Shown here piece by piece: positions 27,766 to 36,653 of a stretch of DNA of 64,000 bases (within the stretch, counting starts at the first letter, position 1; the number at the start of each line of letters is the position of its first letter). The stretch lies in NCBI RefSeq assembly GCF_000956505.1, contig NZ_JYIX01000036.1, forward strand, positions 1 to 64,000. Reading direction: 5' to 3'. This stretch comes from Microbacterium azadirachtae (GTDB lineage Bacteria > Actinomycetota > Actinomycetes > Actinomycetales > Microbacteriaceae). The translations under genes were made by a program, and so were the position numbers. Below the pieces are notes generated by a model that was not told the DNA's origin, made no database searches, and was given only the letters and a program-made list of their open reading frames with translations.

Positions 27766-28919
27766 TCCGCGAAGACTCCGGCGACGGCATCGGCGATCTC
27801 GCGATCGCGTCGGGCTCCCGCGATGCCGTCGCGCTCGGCTCCGCTGATCAGGAACGCGAACGAGTAGCCGTGGTCGGGATCGGCGAAACCGAGCTGCCCG
27901 CCGAATCCGGGGTGGCCGAAGGTGCGCGCCGAGGTGCACGTTCCGTGGTGGCGCACGGGAAGACGGAGCCCGAGCGCGGGCAGCTCCGCGTAGGGTACGC
28001 CGTCGCCCGCGATCGTCAGACATCCGACCGTCCTGTTCGCAGGGGCGCCACCGCGTCCCTCATCGGCCAGGACGTTGCGGCTCTCCCGCGTCGCGCTGTT
28101 CAGGACGTCGTCGTCCCACAGCGCGGGGCGACCGTGCAGGAGCGCCTGGTAGAAGAGCGCCAGCGAGGATGCGTCGGAGATCACCCCTCCGCCGGGCACG
28201 CCCGCCGCGATGAGGGCAGGATCCCGCCCGATCCCGAGGGCGAGGGCGTTCACCGCGTCCAGCTGGGCGGAGGTGAGCGGCTGACCGAGCGTCGCCTCCG
28301 CGAACGCGAGGTCATACGCCCCCACCAGCTCGGCCGGCTCGATGCCGTGCTGCGCAGAGAGAGGCACCCCGAGCTGCATGCGATCGAGCCCCAGGGGATC
28401 GAGGATGAAGTGGCGCAGGGCTTCGCGATGGTCGAGTCCCGTCGTGCGTCGCACGATCTCCGCGAGCACCCAATGGGCGGAGACGGGGTGATAGGCGTAG
28501 GCCGTGCCCGGCGCGGTCTCGAGGGATGCCGCGGCGAGCTCTGCTGCGCGACGTGCCGGGTCGATCGCGCTGTCGCGGGCCGGCCAGCAGGACGGGATGC
28601 CCGCCGTGAACAGGAGCAGCTGCTCGATCGTCACGTCGTGCTTCCCGCCCGCGGCGAACTCCGGCCACAGATCGGCGACGCGGGAACCGAGATCGAGCGT
28701 CCCTGCGCTCGAGAGATGCAGGATGAGCGAGGCGAAGACGGGCTTGCTCGCCGAGAAGATGCAGAAACGCGAGTCCGCGTCGGCGTGACCCAGGGCGCCC
28801 GCGTGCACGACGCCGCCGTTCATGGCCAACGCGTACTGCGCGGCAGGGGCTCCGCTCTCCTCGACCACGCGGGCGAGGGTGGCATCGAGCTCGGAGATTC
28901 TCTTCTCGGTGATCACCAT
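27762..28919 (-). CDS. Serine hydrolase, class C beta-lactamase-like
   Basis: A 385-residue member of the beta-lactamase/esterase EstB family. The nucleophile motif SASK (S-x-x-K) is within FCIFSASKPVF, the second motif Tyr is in AYHPVSAHW, and the third element is HPGFGGQLGF. No signal peptide is visible, so a cytoplasmic esterase or amidase is more likely than a true beta-lactamase. It is the last gene of the rhamnoside operon and overlaps the rhamnosidase by seven bases. It may remove acyl groups from imported rhamnosides; this is inference. Confidence 0.85.
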   Translation of the reverse strand: MVITEKRISELDATLARVVEESGAPAAQYALAMNGGVVHAGALGHADADSRFCIFSASKPVFASLILHLSSAGTLDLGSRVADLWPEFAAGGKHDVTIEQLLLFTAGIPSCWPARDSAIDPARRAAELAAASLETAPGTAYAYHPVSAHWVLAEIVRRTTGLDHREALRHFILDPLGLDRMQLGVPLSAQHGIEPAELVGAYDLAFAEATLGQPLTSAQLDAVNALALGIGRDPALIAAGVPGGGVISDASSLALFYQALLHGRPALWDDDVLNSATRESRNVLADEGRGGAPANRTVGCLTIAGDGVPYAELPALGLRLPVRHHGTCTSARTFGHPGFGGQLGFADPDHGYSFAFLISGAERDGIAGARRDREIADAVAGVFAD

Positions 28920-31534
28920 GCGGTGCTCCTTTCGGATCGGCTGCGGATCGCGGCGGTGCGCACATGGGTGCCGGCGCCGACGTGTTCGGGGGCGGCGCCG
29001 GGGAGGTCCAGCAGCGCGCGGGTGCCGACCGGCACCTGCACCTCGACGGTGAGGACGCCGTCGGCCGCCCGCCAGGACACGGCGATCCGCCCGTGCGGAC
29101 TCAGGTGTGCCGTGGCGCCCTCGGTGAGGTCCTCGTGCGGCCTCGGCGCGACGACGAACTCCGACCAACCAGGGGCGGTGCGACGGAGGCCGCCGATGTG
29201 CTGATGCATCCAGTCCGCCACCGCTCCGAATGCATAGTGATTGAACGACGTCATCTCGCCGGGATGGATGCGTCCGTCGGGCAGCATGCTGTCCCAGCGC
29301 TCCCAGATCGTGGTCGCTCCCATCCGAACGGCGTACAGCCAGGACGGGGCTTCGGTCTGGCGCAGCAGGGAATACGCGTCGTCGTGCGCTCCGACCGCGC
29401 TCAGCGCGTGGAGCACGACCGGGGTGCCGACGAAGCCGGTGCCGATCCGATGGCCGTCTGCGCGCACGAGCCGCACCAGTTCGGCTCCTGCCCGCGCCCG
29501 CAGGCGGCTCGGGAGCAGATCGAAGTGGAGCGCCAGTGCATACGCGGTCTGCGAGGGGTGCAGAAGCAGCCCTGATCGGTCGTCGAGGAAGCGCCGCCGG
29601 AGCGCCCTGACCACCTCATCGGCCAGGGCGGCCCAACGGCGTGCGTCCTCGTGCCGTCCCAGCACCTCTGCGGCCTCGGCGAGGAGCCGGGCCGAACGGG
29701 CGAAGTAGGCCGTCGCGACGAAGGCGGGGTCGGTGCGCCCGGCGGCCGGGTCATCCGCGGGCGCGCTCGGGTCGAGCCAGTCGCCGAACTGGAAGCCGGT
29801 GTCCCACACCCGCTCAGCACCGGCGAGCCGCTGCACCTGTTCGCCCCATGCGCACATGCTCGGATACTGGCGTTCCAGGAGTCCCGCGTCCGCGGTGGCC
29901 TCGTAGAGCGCCATCGGCACGATCACGGCCGCGTCGCCCCAGACCGCGGCCGGCTGCGGATCGAGCCCTGGCAGGTGCCGCACGTGGTCGGGGATCGGCA
30001 GTTCCGGCACGAAGTACGGAACCGTGCCATCCTCCTTCTGCTCCGCGGAGAGGTCTTCGAGCCAGGAACCGAGCAGGCCGGCGCAGTCGTAGAGATAGGT
30101 CGCGGTGGGTGCGAACACCGCGATGTCACCCGTCCAACCGAGGCGCTCGTCGCGCTGGGGGCAGTCCGTGGGGATGTCCACGAAGTTGCCGCGCATGGCC
30201 CACACGACGTTCTCGTGCAGCCGGTTCAGCAGCGGATCGGAGCAGGAGAACCACCCGGTCCTCGTCATGTCGGAGTGGACCACGACGGCTTCTAGCGCCT
30301 CGGCATCCGGTCCCTCGCCCGGCCAGCCCGTCACTTCGACGTACCGGAAGCCGTGGTAGGTGAAGCGGGGCTCCCAGGTGGTGGCGCCGCGGCCGTCGAG
30401 CACGAGAGAGTCCTCCGCCGACGCCGTGCGCAGCGGACGCGTCCCCAGTTCCCCGTCCTCGAGGACCTCGGCGTGACGCAGCCCGATGCGCGTGCCGGCC
30501 GGTCCGTCGACCTGCACCCGGACCCAGCCCACGAGATTCTGTCCGAAGTCCACGAGGGTCCGCCCTGCCGGGGACGTCCAGATCCGCCGGGCGGGGAGCG
30601 TCTCCGTGGCCCGGACGGGGGGTGCGCTGGGAGCGACCAGGCGTGCGGAAGGGGCCTCGTGCACCGTCACCGGCCGCCAGCCGTCGGCGGAGGTCCAGTC
30701 CACATCGAGGCGCGCGTCCCAGGTCTCGCCGTCGTAGAGCCCTGCGGTGCGGACGGGACCCGAGCGCCATTCCCAGGAACCGTCGGTGCCGTGCACTTCG
30801 CGGCGGCCGTCCGAGAAGTCGAGCTCGAGCTGAGCGAGGAATCCGATCCGGGAGCCGTACACCTCTTCGCGGGCGATCAGCGGAAAGCCCAGTCTGCCGC
30901 GGTACCAGCCGTCGGCGAGGAGCGCGCCGATCGTCAGACGGCCCTCCCGTGCGTAGCGGGTCAGGTCGTGGGTCCGGTAGCGCAGCCGGTGGTGGTAGCT
31001 CTGCCACCCGGGCTCCAGGAGGGCGTCGTCGATGGGCGCCCCGTCGACGGTCACGGTGTAGAGGCCGTGGGCGCTCGAGCGCAGCCGGGCGCGGACGACC
31101 TCGCCGTCGACCTCGTAGATGCGCCGCACGACGGGAGGGGGCTCGGTCGAGGACGTGGTCGGAGCGCCGACGAAGGATCCGACCCATTCGGCCGCTTCGA
31201 GCAGGCCCACCTCCACGAACGACGGCGGGCTCCATCCCGAGACCGTGCCGTCGTCGAAGACGACGCGCACCTGGAGGGAGCGGCGCTCGCCCGAAGTCAG
31301 GTCCTGCGCCGGCCACGGCTCCAGGACACCGGCAGAGCCGGCGAGCACGAAGACCGCCTCCTCCCCGGCATCCGCCACACGCAGCTCGCACGAGACGGCC
31401 GCAGCTCGGTCGGGGCGGATCGGCCGCGTCCAGGACAGTCGAGGCCGGCGCTCGCCGATGCCCAGCACGTTCGGTCCGAGGTGCTCGAAGCCGACGGGCG
31501 ACGGCGCGAGATCGTCGCGGACCCGCGCGGTCAT
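28913..31534 (-). CDS. Alpha-L-rhamnosidase, glycoside hydrolase family 78
   Basis: An 873-residue enzyme of GH78. The N-terminal part is beta-rich (carbohydrate-binding type domains), followed by an alpha/alpha-barrel with the family signature DIPTDCPQRDERLGWTGD that carries the catalytic acid. A short beta domain ends the protein. No signal peptide, so it acts inside the cell on imported rhamnosides. The ATG at 31534 overlaps the permease stop; longer in-frame readings enter the permease gene and are rejected. Confidence 0.94.
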   Translation of the reverse strand: MTARVRDDLAPSPVGFEHLGPNVLGIGERRPRLSWTRPIRPDRAAAVSCELRVADAGEEAVFVLAGSAGVLEPWPAQDLTSGERRSLQVRVVFDDGTVSGWSPPSFVEVGLLEAAEWVGSFVGAPTTSSTEPPPVVRRIYEVDGEVVRARLRSSAHGLYTVTVDGAPIDDALLEPGWQSYHHRLRYRTHDLTRYAREGRLTIGALLADGWYRGRLGFPLIAREEVYGSRIGFLAQLELDFSDGRREVHGTDGSWEWRSGPVRTAGLYDGETWDARLDVDWTSADGWRPVTVHEAPSARLVAPSAPPVRATETLPARRIWTSPAGRTLVDFGQNLVGWVRVQVDGPAGTRIGLRHAEVLEDGELGTRPLRTASAEDSLVLDGRGATTWEPRFTYHGFRYVEVTGWPGEGPDAEALEAVVVHSDMTRTGWFSCSDPLLNRLHENVVWAMRGNFVDIPTDCPQRDERLGWTGDIAVFAPTATYLYDCAGLLGSWLEDLSAEQKEDGTVPYFVPELPIPDHVRHLPGLDPQPAAVWGDAAVIVPMALYEATADAGLLERQYPSMCAWGEQVQRLAGAERVWDTGFQFGDWLDPSAPADDPAAGRTDPAFVATAYFARSARLLAEAAEVLGRHEDARRWAALADEVVRALRRRFLDDRSGLLLHPSQTAYALALHFDLLPSRLRARAGAELVRLVRADGHRIGTGFVGTPVVLHALSAVGAHDDAYSLLRQTEAPSWLYAVRMGATTIWERWDSMLPDGRIHPGEMTSFNHYAFGAVADWMHQHIGGLRRTAPGWSEFVVAPRPHEDLTEGATAHLSPHGRIAVSWRAADGVLTVEVQVPVGTRALLDLPGAAPEHVGAGTHVRTAAIRSRSERSTAW

Positions 31535-32358
31535 CCCTTCACCCCGCCTTCGGTGAGCCCGGCGAGGACGCGGCGCTGGGCGACCAGGTAGACGACGATG
31601 AGGGGCAGGCTGGTCATGATCACATGCGCGAACACGAGGTTCCAGTTCAGCGTGGTGGTCGACGCCGATGCGAACGAGAACAGCGTGAGGGGCAGGGTCG
31701 CGTTCGCAGAGGTCTTCAGCAGGAGCAGCGCGAAGAAGAAGTCGTTCCACACCTGGATCACCAGGAGCACGCCGCCCACGAACAGCGTCGGCCGCAGCAG
31801 CGGCAGCATCACGGAGACGAAGATGCGCAGGCGGTGGGCGCCGTCGATCGCGGCAGCCTCCTCGAGCTCGACCGGGATGCTGCGCACGAAGCCCGTCGTC
31901 AGGAAGACGATCAGCCCCATCCTGGTGCCCATCATCATGAGGGCGTATCCGGCGATCGACCCGTCCAGGTGAAGGGTGGAGAGCAGGAAGAGCGTCGGGA
32001 TCACCGCGGGAGGCAGAAGGATCGAGAGCGAGGTGATGTAGAAGAAGACCTGGAACGAGCGACGGGTGCTGCGCGCATAGCCCCAGGCGGCCATGGCCCC
32101 CATCAGCAGGACGACGACGATCGTCGGCACGGCCACGAGTGCGCTGTTGCGCAGACCGACGAGATAGTGCCCCTTCGTGAAGACCGCGGCGTAGTTCTCC
32201 ACGAGAGCCCACTGCTCGGGCAGCGCGAGAGACAGGTCCGCCGCCTCCGCCGGCGACTTGAACGAGTTCACCACGAGGAGCCAGAACGGGATCACGATCC
32301 ACGGAACCGCGAAGAGCGAGATCGCGGTGTATTTCAGGACGCGGCGGAGCCGGATCAT
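31531..32358 (-). CDS. Sugar ABC transporter permease, MalG type
   Basis: A 275-residue CUT1 permease with about six membrane segments and the EAA loop in ELEEAAAIDGAHRLRIFVSV. The ATG overlaps the stop of the partner permease and its own stop overlaps the rhamnosidase start. It forms the channel with the MalF-type protein to import the substrate of the rhamnosidase. Confidence 0.92.
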   Translation of the reverse strand: MIRLRRVLKYTAISLFAVPWIVIPFWLLVVNSFKSPAEAADLSLALPEQWALVENYAAVFTKGHYLVGLRNSALVAVPTIVVVLLMGAMAAWGYARSTRRSFQVFFYITSLSILLPPAVIPTLFLLSTLHLDGSIAGYALMMMGTRMGLIVFLTTGFVRSIPVELEEAAAIDGAHRLRIFVSVMLPLLRPTLFVGGVLLVIQVWNDFFFALLLLKTSANATLPLTLFSFASASTTTLNWNLVFAHVIMTSLPLIVVYLVAQRRVLAGLTEGGVKG

Positions 32359-33254
32359 GCGATCTCCCGTCGACGGAGCCAGGCCACCAGGGGCAGGGCG
32401 ATCAGCACCACCAGGATCGTGACGGTCAGGCTCAGCGTGCTCGCCGTCCCGAAGTACGACTGCCCGAACTGCTGCTGGACGGCCACGTTGAGAGTCTGCG
32501 TCGAGACGCCGGGACCGCCGGAGGTCGTCGACGCGATGATGTCGTACGCGCTCAGGGCTCCGATCAGCGTCGTGACCACGTTGAAGGTGAAGGCCGGTGC
32601 GAGAAGCGGGAACACGATGCGCCAGAACCGCTGCGACGGAGAGGCGCCGTCGATCTCCGCAGCCTCGAGCAGGGACGCGGGGATGCTGTTGAGCCCTGCG
32701 ATGTACACGAGAGTCGCGATACCGGACCATTTCCAGGCGTCGATGAAGGCGACCGTGACGAGAGCGGCGACCGGATCGCCGAGCCAGGCGAGGTCGAACC
32801 CGGGGACGAACACGCCGATCGCATCGTTGAGCGCCCCGTTCGGTGCGACGATCGCGCGCCAGATGTATCCGGCGGCGAGGGGCGAGATGAGCACCGGCAA
32901 GAAGAACAGCGAGCGGAAGAAGGCGTTGGCGCGCGTCGTCTCGCGCAGTGCGTTGGCGAGGGAGAGCGCCACGACGTTCTGGATCACCATCGCGATGACG
33001 GCGTACACCAGCGTGATGATGATCGCGTTGCTCAGAGTTCCGGATCGCCACAGCAGGATCCAGTTGGCGAATCCGGTGAAGCGGATGTCGTTCGAATAGC
33101 CGCTCCAGGACGAGAACGCGAACGGCAGGTTCAGCACGAACGGGATGAGGAAGAACAGCACGACCAGGACGAGAGAGGGGAGTGCGAACCACATCCAGCC
33201 TGCTCGGCGGCGAGTGCTGCCCGCCGCCGAGCGGGGCGCCGAGGCGATCACCAT
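32355..33254 (-). CDS. Sugar ABC transporter permease, MalF type
   Basis: A 299-residue CUT1 permease. The EAA motif is in SLLEAAEIDGASPSQRFWRI, and about six membrane helices are visible. The start overlaps the end of the binding-protein gene by seven bases. No ATPase gene is in the operon, so energising must come from an ATPase encoded elsewhere, as with MsiK in Streptomyces. Confidence 0.92.
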   Translation of the reverse strand: MVIASAPRSAAGSTRRRAGWMWFALPSLVLVVLFFLIPFVLNLPFAFSSWSGYSNDIRFTGFANWILLWRSGTLSNAIIITLVYAVIAMVIQNVVALSLANALRETTRANAFFRSLFFLPVLISPLAAGYIWRAIVAPNGALNDAIGVFVPGFDLAWLGDPVAALVTVAFIDAWKWSGIATLVYIAGLNSIPASLLEAAEIDGASPSQRFWRIVFPLLAPAFTFNVVTTLIGALSAYDIIASTTSGGPGVSTQTLNVAVQQQFGQSYFGTASTLSLTVTILVVLIALPLVAWLRRREIA

Positions 33255-34534
33255 CCGGGCAGACCAGCCGCCGTCGACGCCTGCTCGACCGCGGCCTGCA
33301 CGGTGCGGGCGGCGTCCTCCGGCGTCGTCTGGCGGGCCAGGAGCTTGGAGGTCTCGGTCGCCAGCGCGCCGAATCCCGCGACATTCGAGTTGAAGGCGAT
33401 GCTGGAGTCGCCTTGATAGGCCGACTGGTAGCTCAGCTGGAGCTCGGAGAAGCCCTTCGGCGTCTTCGCGGTGTCGATCACGGGGAACGAATTCCCGTTG
33501 TCGACGAGCTTCTGGTAGCCCGCCCCCGTCGCGTACTCGATGAAGGAGAGCGCGGCCTTCTCCTTGGCGGCGTCGCCGGTCTTGGGTGCGTAGTAGGTGC
33601 CCAGAGGTCCGCCCGCCCAGGAGGCCACAGGCGACGACGACGACACGGGGACGAAGCCGACGGCCGCCGAGAGGGCGTCAGGGGATCCGCCGGCATCGGC
33701 GAGGAGCGACGCATAGGTGTCGGAGTGCAGCGCGGTCATCGCCGCCTTGCCCTCGAGGACCGCCTTCAGGCCGTCCTCGAACGTCGCGGAGGTGGCGTCC
33801 GCATTGAAGCAGCCGCGGTCACGGAGTCCGGCGTACGCCGTCAGGCCCGCGAGGAACGGGCTGCCCGCGGCGTCCAGCGCCTCCTTGTTGCCTCCGATGG
33901 CCGCGCCGTACTCGTTGCCGGAGTTGTGGTCGGCGACGTAGAGCAGGGGCAGGACCTGGGTAGGCCACACGCTCCCGCCGGATTCCCAGATCGGTGCCAC
34001 TCCAGCCGGCTTCAGCGCCGTGCAGAGCGTACTGAGATCGTCGAAGCTCCGTGGCGGCTGGAGGCCGTGATCGGCGAGCACGGCCTTGTTGTAGTAGATC
34101 CCGAAGACCGAAGGGAAGCCGGTGACGGCCGCGTACACCGTGCCGTCCAGGGATCCCATGGAGGCGTACAGGTCTCCCGATGCCTTGACGAACTCCATCT
34201 GGGTCAGGTCCTGCATGTTCTTCGCAGGATTGAGCGTGAGCAGGTTGGCGACGGTCGGATGGAACTCGAGCAGGTCGGGTCGATCTCCGGTGGCCCACTT
34301 GGTGAGGATGGTCGTCTCGAACGAGTCGGAGGGGACGTCCACCAGCTCGATCGCGATGCCCGTCTTGGCTTCGAAATCCTTGTACAGCTGGAGGAGGGCG
34401 GGGGAGTCCGCGGAGTTGTGCCACATCGTCAGCGATGTCGGCTCCGTGCCGCCGTCAGCGGGCGCGGTGCACCCGGCGAGCACGAGGGAGGCGCCGGCGG
34501 CTACGGCCCCGGCGAGCAGTACGCGAGTCTTCAT
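33248..34534 (-). CDS. Sugar ABC transporter substrate-binding lipoprotein
   Basis: A 428-residue family 1 extracellular solute-binding protein. The signal peptide ends with the lipobox LAGC (residues 19-22), and Cys22 would be lipid-anchored. It is the first gene of the operon that ends with alpha-L-rhamnosidase and a serine hydrolase, and is divergent from a LacI regulator. It likely binds a rhamnose-containing oligosaccharide or glycoside; the ligand is inferred. Confidence 0.93.
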   Translation of the reverse strand: MKTRVLLAGAVAAGASLVLAGCTAPADGGTEPTSLTMWHNSADSPALLQLYKDFEAKTGIAIELVDVPSDSFETTILTKWATGDRPDLLEFHPTVANLLTLNPAKNMQDLTQMEFVKASGDLYASMGSLDGTVYAAVTGFPSVFGIYYNKAVLADHGLQPPRSFDDLSTLCTALKPAGVAPIWESGGSVWPTQVLPLLYVADHNSGNEYGAAIGGNKEALDAAGSPFLAGLTAYAGLRDRGCFNADATSATFEDGLKAVLEGKAAMTALHSDTYASLLADAGGSPDALSAAVGFVPVSSSSPVASWAGGPLGTYYAPKTGDAAKEKAALSFIEYATGAGYQKLVDNGNSFPVIDTAKTPKGFSELQLSYQSAYQGDSSIAFNSNVAGFGALATETSKLLARQTTPEDAARTVQAAVEQASTAAGLPGW

Positions 34535-34576
34535 TGGTCACTCCGTTGGGTCCAGCGGTCGGGTTTCAAAGATTGA

Positions 34577-34603
34577 CTAGAACGTTCTTCTAGACCGTTC
34601 TAG
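34577..34603. promoter_or_regulatory. Two abutting LacI-type operators
   Basis: Two related 14-base sites share base 34590: CTAGAACGTTCTTC and CTAGACCGTTCTAG. Each fits CTAGAMCGKTCTAG with few mismatches, and the first holds the perfect core AGAACGTTCT. They lie in the 146-base divergent interval and could control both the rhamnoside operon and the regulator. CATAAT at 34607-34612 is a possible -10 for the regulator. Confidence 0.7.
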
Positions 34604-34680
34604 TGGCATAATCTAGGGAAGCCGCCGACTCGCTGTCAAGCATTCGATCCATCGAGTACCGGGGAGGATGAAGAGGGAGC

Positions 34681-35709
34681 ATGACCGACACCAAGCCCGC
34701 TGAGCGCAGGCCGACCATCCGCGACGTCGCCGCGCGGGCCCAGGTCTCCACGGCGAGCGCCTCGCTGGTGCTGCGCAAGGCGCCGGGCATCAGCGATGAG
34801 ACCCGGCAGCGCGTCGAGGCGGCGATGAAGGAACTCGGGTACCGCCCGATGGCATCGGCGCGAGGGATGCGCGGCAAGACGTTCACGCTCGGCGTGCTCG
34901 TCTCCGACATCCAGAACCCGTTCTTCGGCATGCTCCTCGACGGCGTCGCGGCCGCCGTGGCCGGATCCGGCTACGAGCCGCTCGTCGGCCCCGCCGGTCC
35001 GACGCGCGCGACGCAGAGCAGGATGCTGGAGGCGATGCGGGACCGGCAGATGGACGGACTCGTGCTCATCGCGCCCCATCTGCGGGAGGACGACCTCGAG
35101 GACGTGGCCAGGCACATCCCGACCGTCGTGATCGGTCGCCATGGTCCGGCCGACTCCTTCGACACCGTGGCGGGGGACGACGCCCTGGGCTCGCGTCTCA
35201 TCGTGGACCATCTGGTGGCGCAGGGGCACCAGCGCATCACGTATGTGACGCACTCCGGACCGGATCCGGATGACCACAGGCGCCCCGAACTCGTCCGAGA
35301 GCGCGGGTACCTCGATGCCATGCGCGCCCACGGGCTGGACGAGTTCATCGATGTGGTCCCGGCCGAGTGGAGCCTGGAGGGAGGCAGACGGGCCGGGGAG
35401 CTGCTGCGCGGCAGGGACCGACAGCCCACGGCGATCCATGCCGGAGCGGACATCGCGGCCTTCGGCCTCATGGCCGAGCTGTGGACCGACGCCGGCGACC
35501 GGAGGCCCGCACTCGTCGGGTACGACAACACGCCCACGGCGGCACTGCCGCCGGTGGGGTTGAGCTCCGTCGACCAGTCGGGCTTCGAGATGGGACGTCG
35601 TGCCGCCGAGCTGCTTCTTGAGCGGCTCGACGGGCGCGCCGAGGCCCGCCATCTGGTGACGACACCGCGGCTCGTCGTCCGTGCGTCGTCCCAGCGCGAC
35701 GCCCGCTGA
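34681..35709 (+). CDS. LacI family regulator of the rhamnoside operon
   Basis: A 342-residue LacI/GalR regulator. The N-terminal helix-turn-helix is PTIRDVAARAQVSTASASLV, followed by a periplasmic-binding-like effector domain with the usual LGVLVSDIQNPFF strand. The ATG follows GAGGGAG. It is divergent from the importer/rhamnosidase operon, with two operator-like palindromes between, so it most likely represses that operon and itself. The inducer is presumably a rhamnoside or rhamnose. Confidence 0.92.
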   Translation: MTDTKPAERRPTIRDVAARAQVSTASASLVLRKAPGISDETRQRVEAAMKELGYRPMASARGMRGKTFTLGVLVSDIQNPFFGMLLDGVAAAVAGSGYEPLVGPAGPTRATQSRMLEAMRDRQMDGLVLIAPHLREDDLEDVARHIPTVVIGRHGPADSFDTVAGDDALGSRLIVDHLVAQGHQRITYVTHSGPDPDDHRRPELVRERGYLDAMRAHGLDEFIDVVPAEWSLEGGRRAGELLRGRDRQPTAIHAGADIAAFGLMAELWTDAGDRRPALVGYDNTPTAALPPVGLSSVDQSGFEMGRRAAELLLERLDGRAEARHLVTTPRLVVRASSQRDAR

Positions 35710-35756
35710 TCCGGCGGTCCGGCGTGTGAGGCCGGGGCCGGAACCTCCTCGGCGGC

Positions 35757-35762
35757 TATGAT
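35757..35762 (+). promoter_or_regulatory. -10 box TATGAT of the parA-scpAB operon
   Basis: TATGAT lies 27 bases before the parA GTG, with GCAGGAG as ribosome site between. A -35 box is not clear. It marks the start of the closely packed parA-der gene run. Confidence 0.5.
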
Positions 35763-35789
35763 CGATCGAGCACGACGAGCAGGAGAAAC

Positions 35790-36653
35790 GTGGCGAAGAA
35801 GACGAAGGACGACACCCCGATCGGGCCGACCGGGCGTCCCTACCAGGGCTTCCCCATCCCTGCTCCGCTGAAGGCGCACGGTCCCGCGCGGATCATCGCC
35901 CTCTGCAACCAGAAGGGCGGCGTCGGCAAGACCACGACGTCGATCAACCTCGCGGCCGCCTTCGCCGAGTACGGGCGGAAGGTTCTCGCCGTCGACTTCG
36001 ACCCGCAGGGCGCGCTCTCGGCGGGCCTCGGGATCCCCACCCACGAGATCCCCACGGTCTACGACCTGCTGCTGGACACCAAGCGCGACGTGCATGAGGC
36101 GATCGTCCACACGCACGTCGAGGGGCTGGATCTGATCCCCGCGAACATCGACCTGTCGGCCGCCGAGGTGCACCTCGTCAACGAGGTCGCCCGCGAGACG
36201 ATCCTCTCCCGCGTGCTGCGCCAGGTGGCGGGGGAGTACGACGTCATCCTCATCGACTGCCAGCCCTCGCTGGGCCTGCTCACGGTGAACGCCCTCACGG
36301 CGGCGCATGGCGTGCTCATCCCGCTGGAGTGCGAATTCTTCGCCCTGCGCGGTGTCGCGCTGCTCATCGAGACGATCGACAAGGTGCGCGACCGCCTCAA
36401 CCCCTCGATCACCCTCGACGGCCTGCTCGCCACGATGTACGACGCGCGGACCCTGCACTCCCGCGAGGTGCTGGAGCGCGTGGTCGAGGCGTTCGGCGAC
36501 GACGTGCTGGAGACCGTGATCGGGCGCACCGTCAAGTTCCCCGACGCCTCGGTGTCGGGCGTGCCGATCACCGAGTTCGCGCCGGAGCATCCCGCCGCAC
36601 AGGCGTACCTGCGACTGGCCCGGGAGCTGGTCGCTCGTGGCGCCGTCGCCTGA
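35790..36653 (+). CDS. ParA family ATPase
   Basis: A 287-residue ParA/Soj-like ATPase. The deviant Walker A KGGVGKTT is at residues 42-49 and the second acidic motif is in VLAVDFDPQGAL. The N-terminal ~30 residues are Pro-rich. It lies at the head of scpA-scpB, the same order as Rv1708-Rv1710 in mycobacteria. It is thus not the parAB pair near the origin but the chromosome-organisation paralogue coupled to condensin. The GTG start has a good ribosome site. Confidence 0.93.
   Translation: MAKKTKDDTPIGPTGRPYQGFPIPAPLKAHGPARIIALCNQKGGVGKTTTSINLAAAFAEYGRKVLAVDFDPQGALSAGLGIPTHEIPTVYDLLLDTKRDVHEAIVHTHVEGLDLIPANIDLSAAEVHLVNEVARETILSRVLRQVAGEYDVILIDCQPSLGLLTVNALTAAHGVLIPLECEFFALRGVALLIETIDKVRDRLNPSITLDGLLATMYDARTLHSREVLERVVEAFGDDVLETVIGRTVKFPDASVSGVPITEFAPEHPAAQAYLRLARELVARGAVA

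Noticed and set aside
27762-28919. Beta-lactamase resistance gene
   Set aside because: It has S-x-x-K but no signal peptide and sits at the end of a sugar operon. An EstB-type hydrolase is more likely.
31535-32302. N-terminal extension of the rhamnosidase
   Set aside because: The frame runs open into the permease gene, but the extension has no family match and the ATG at 31534 overlaps the permease stop in the usual way.
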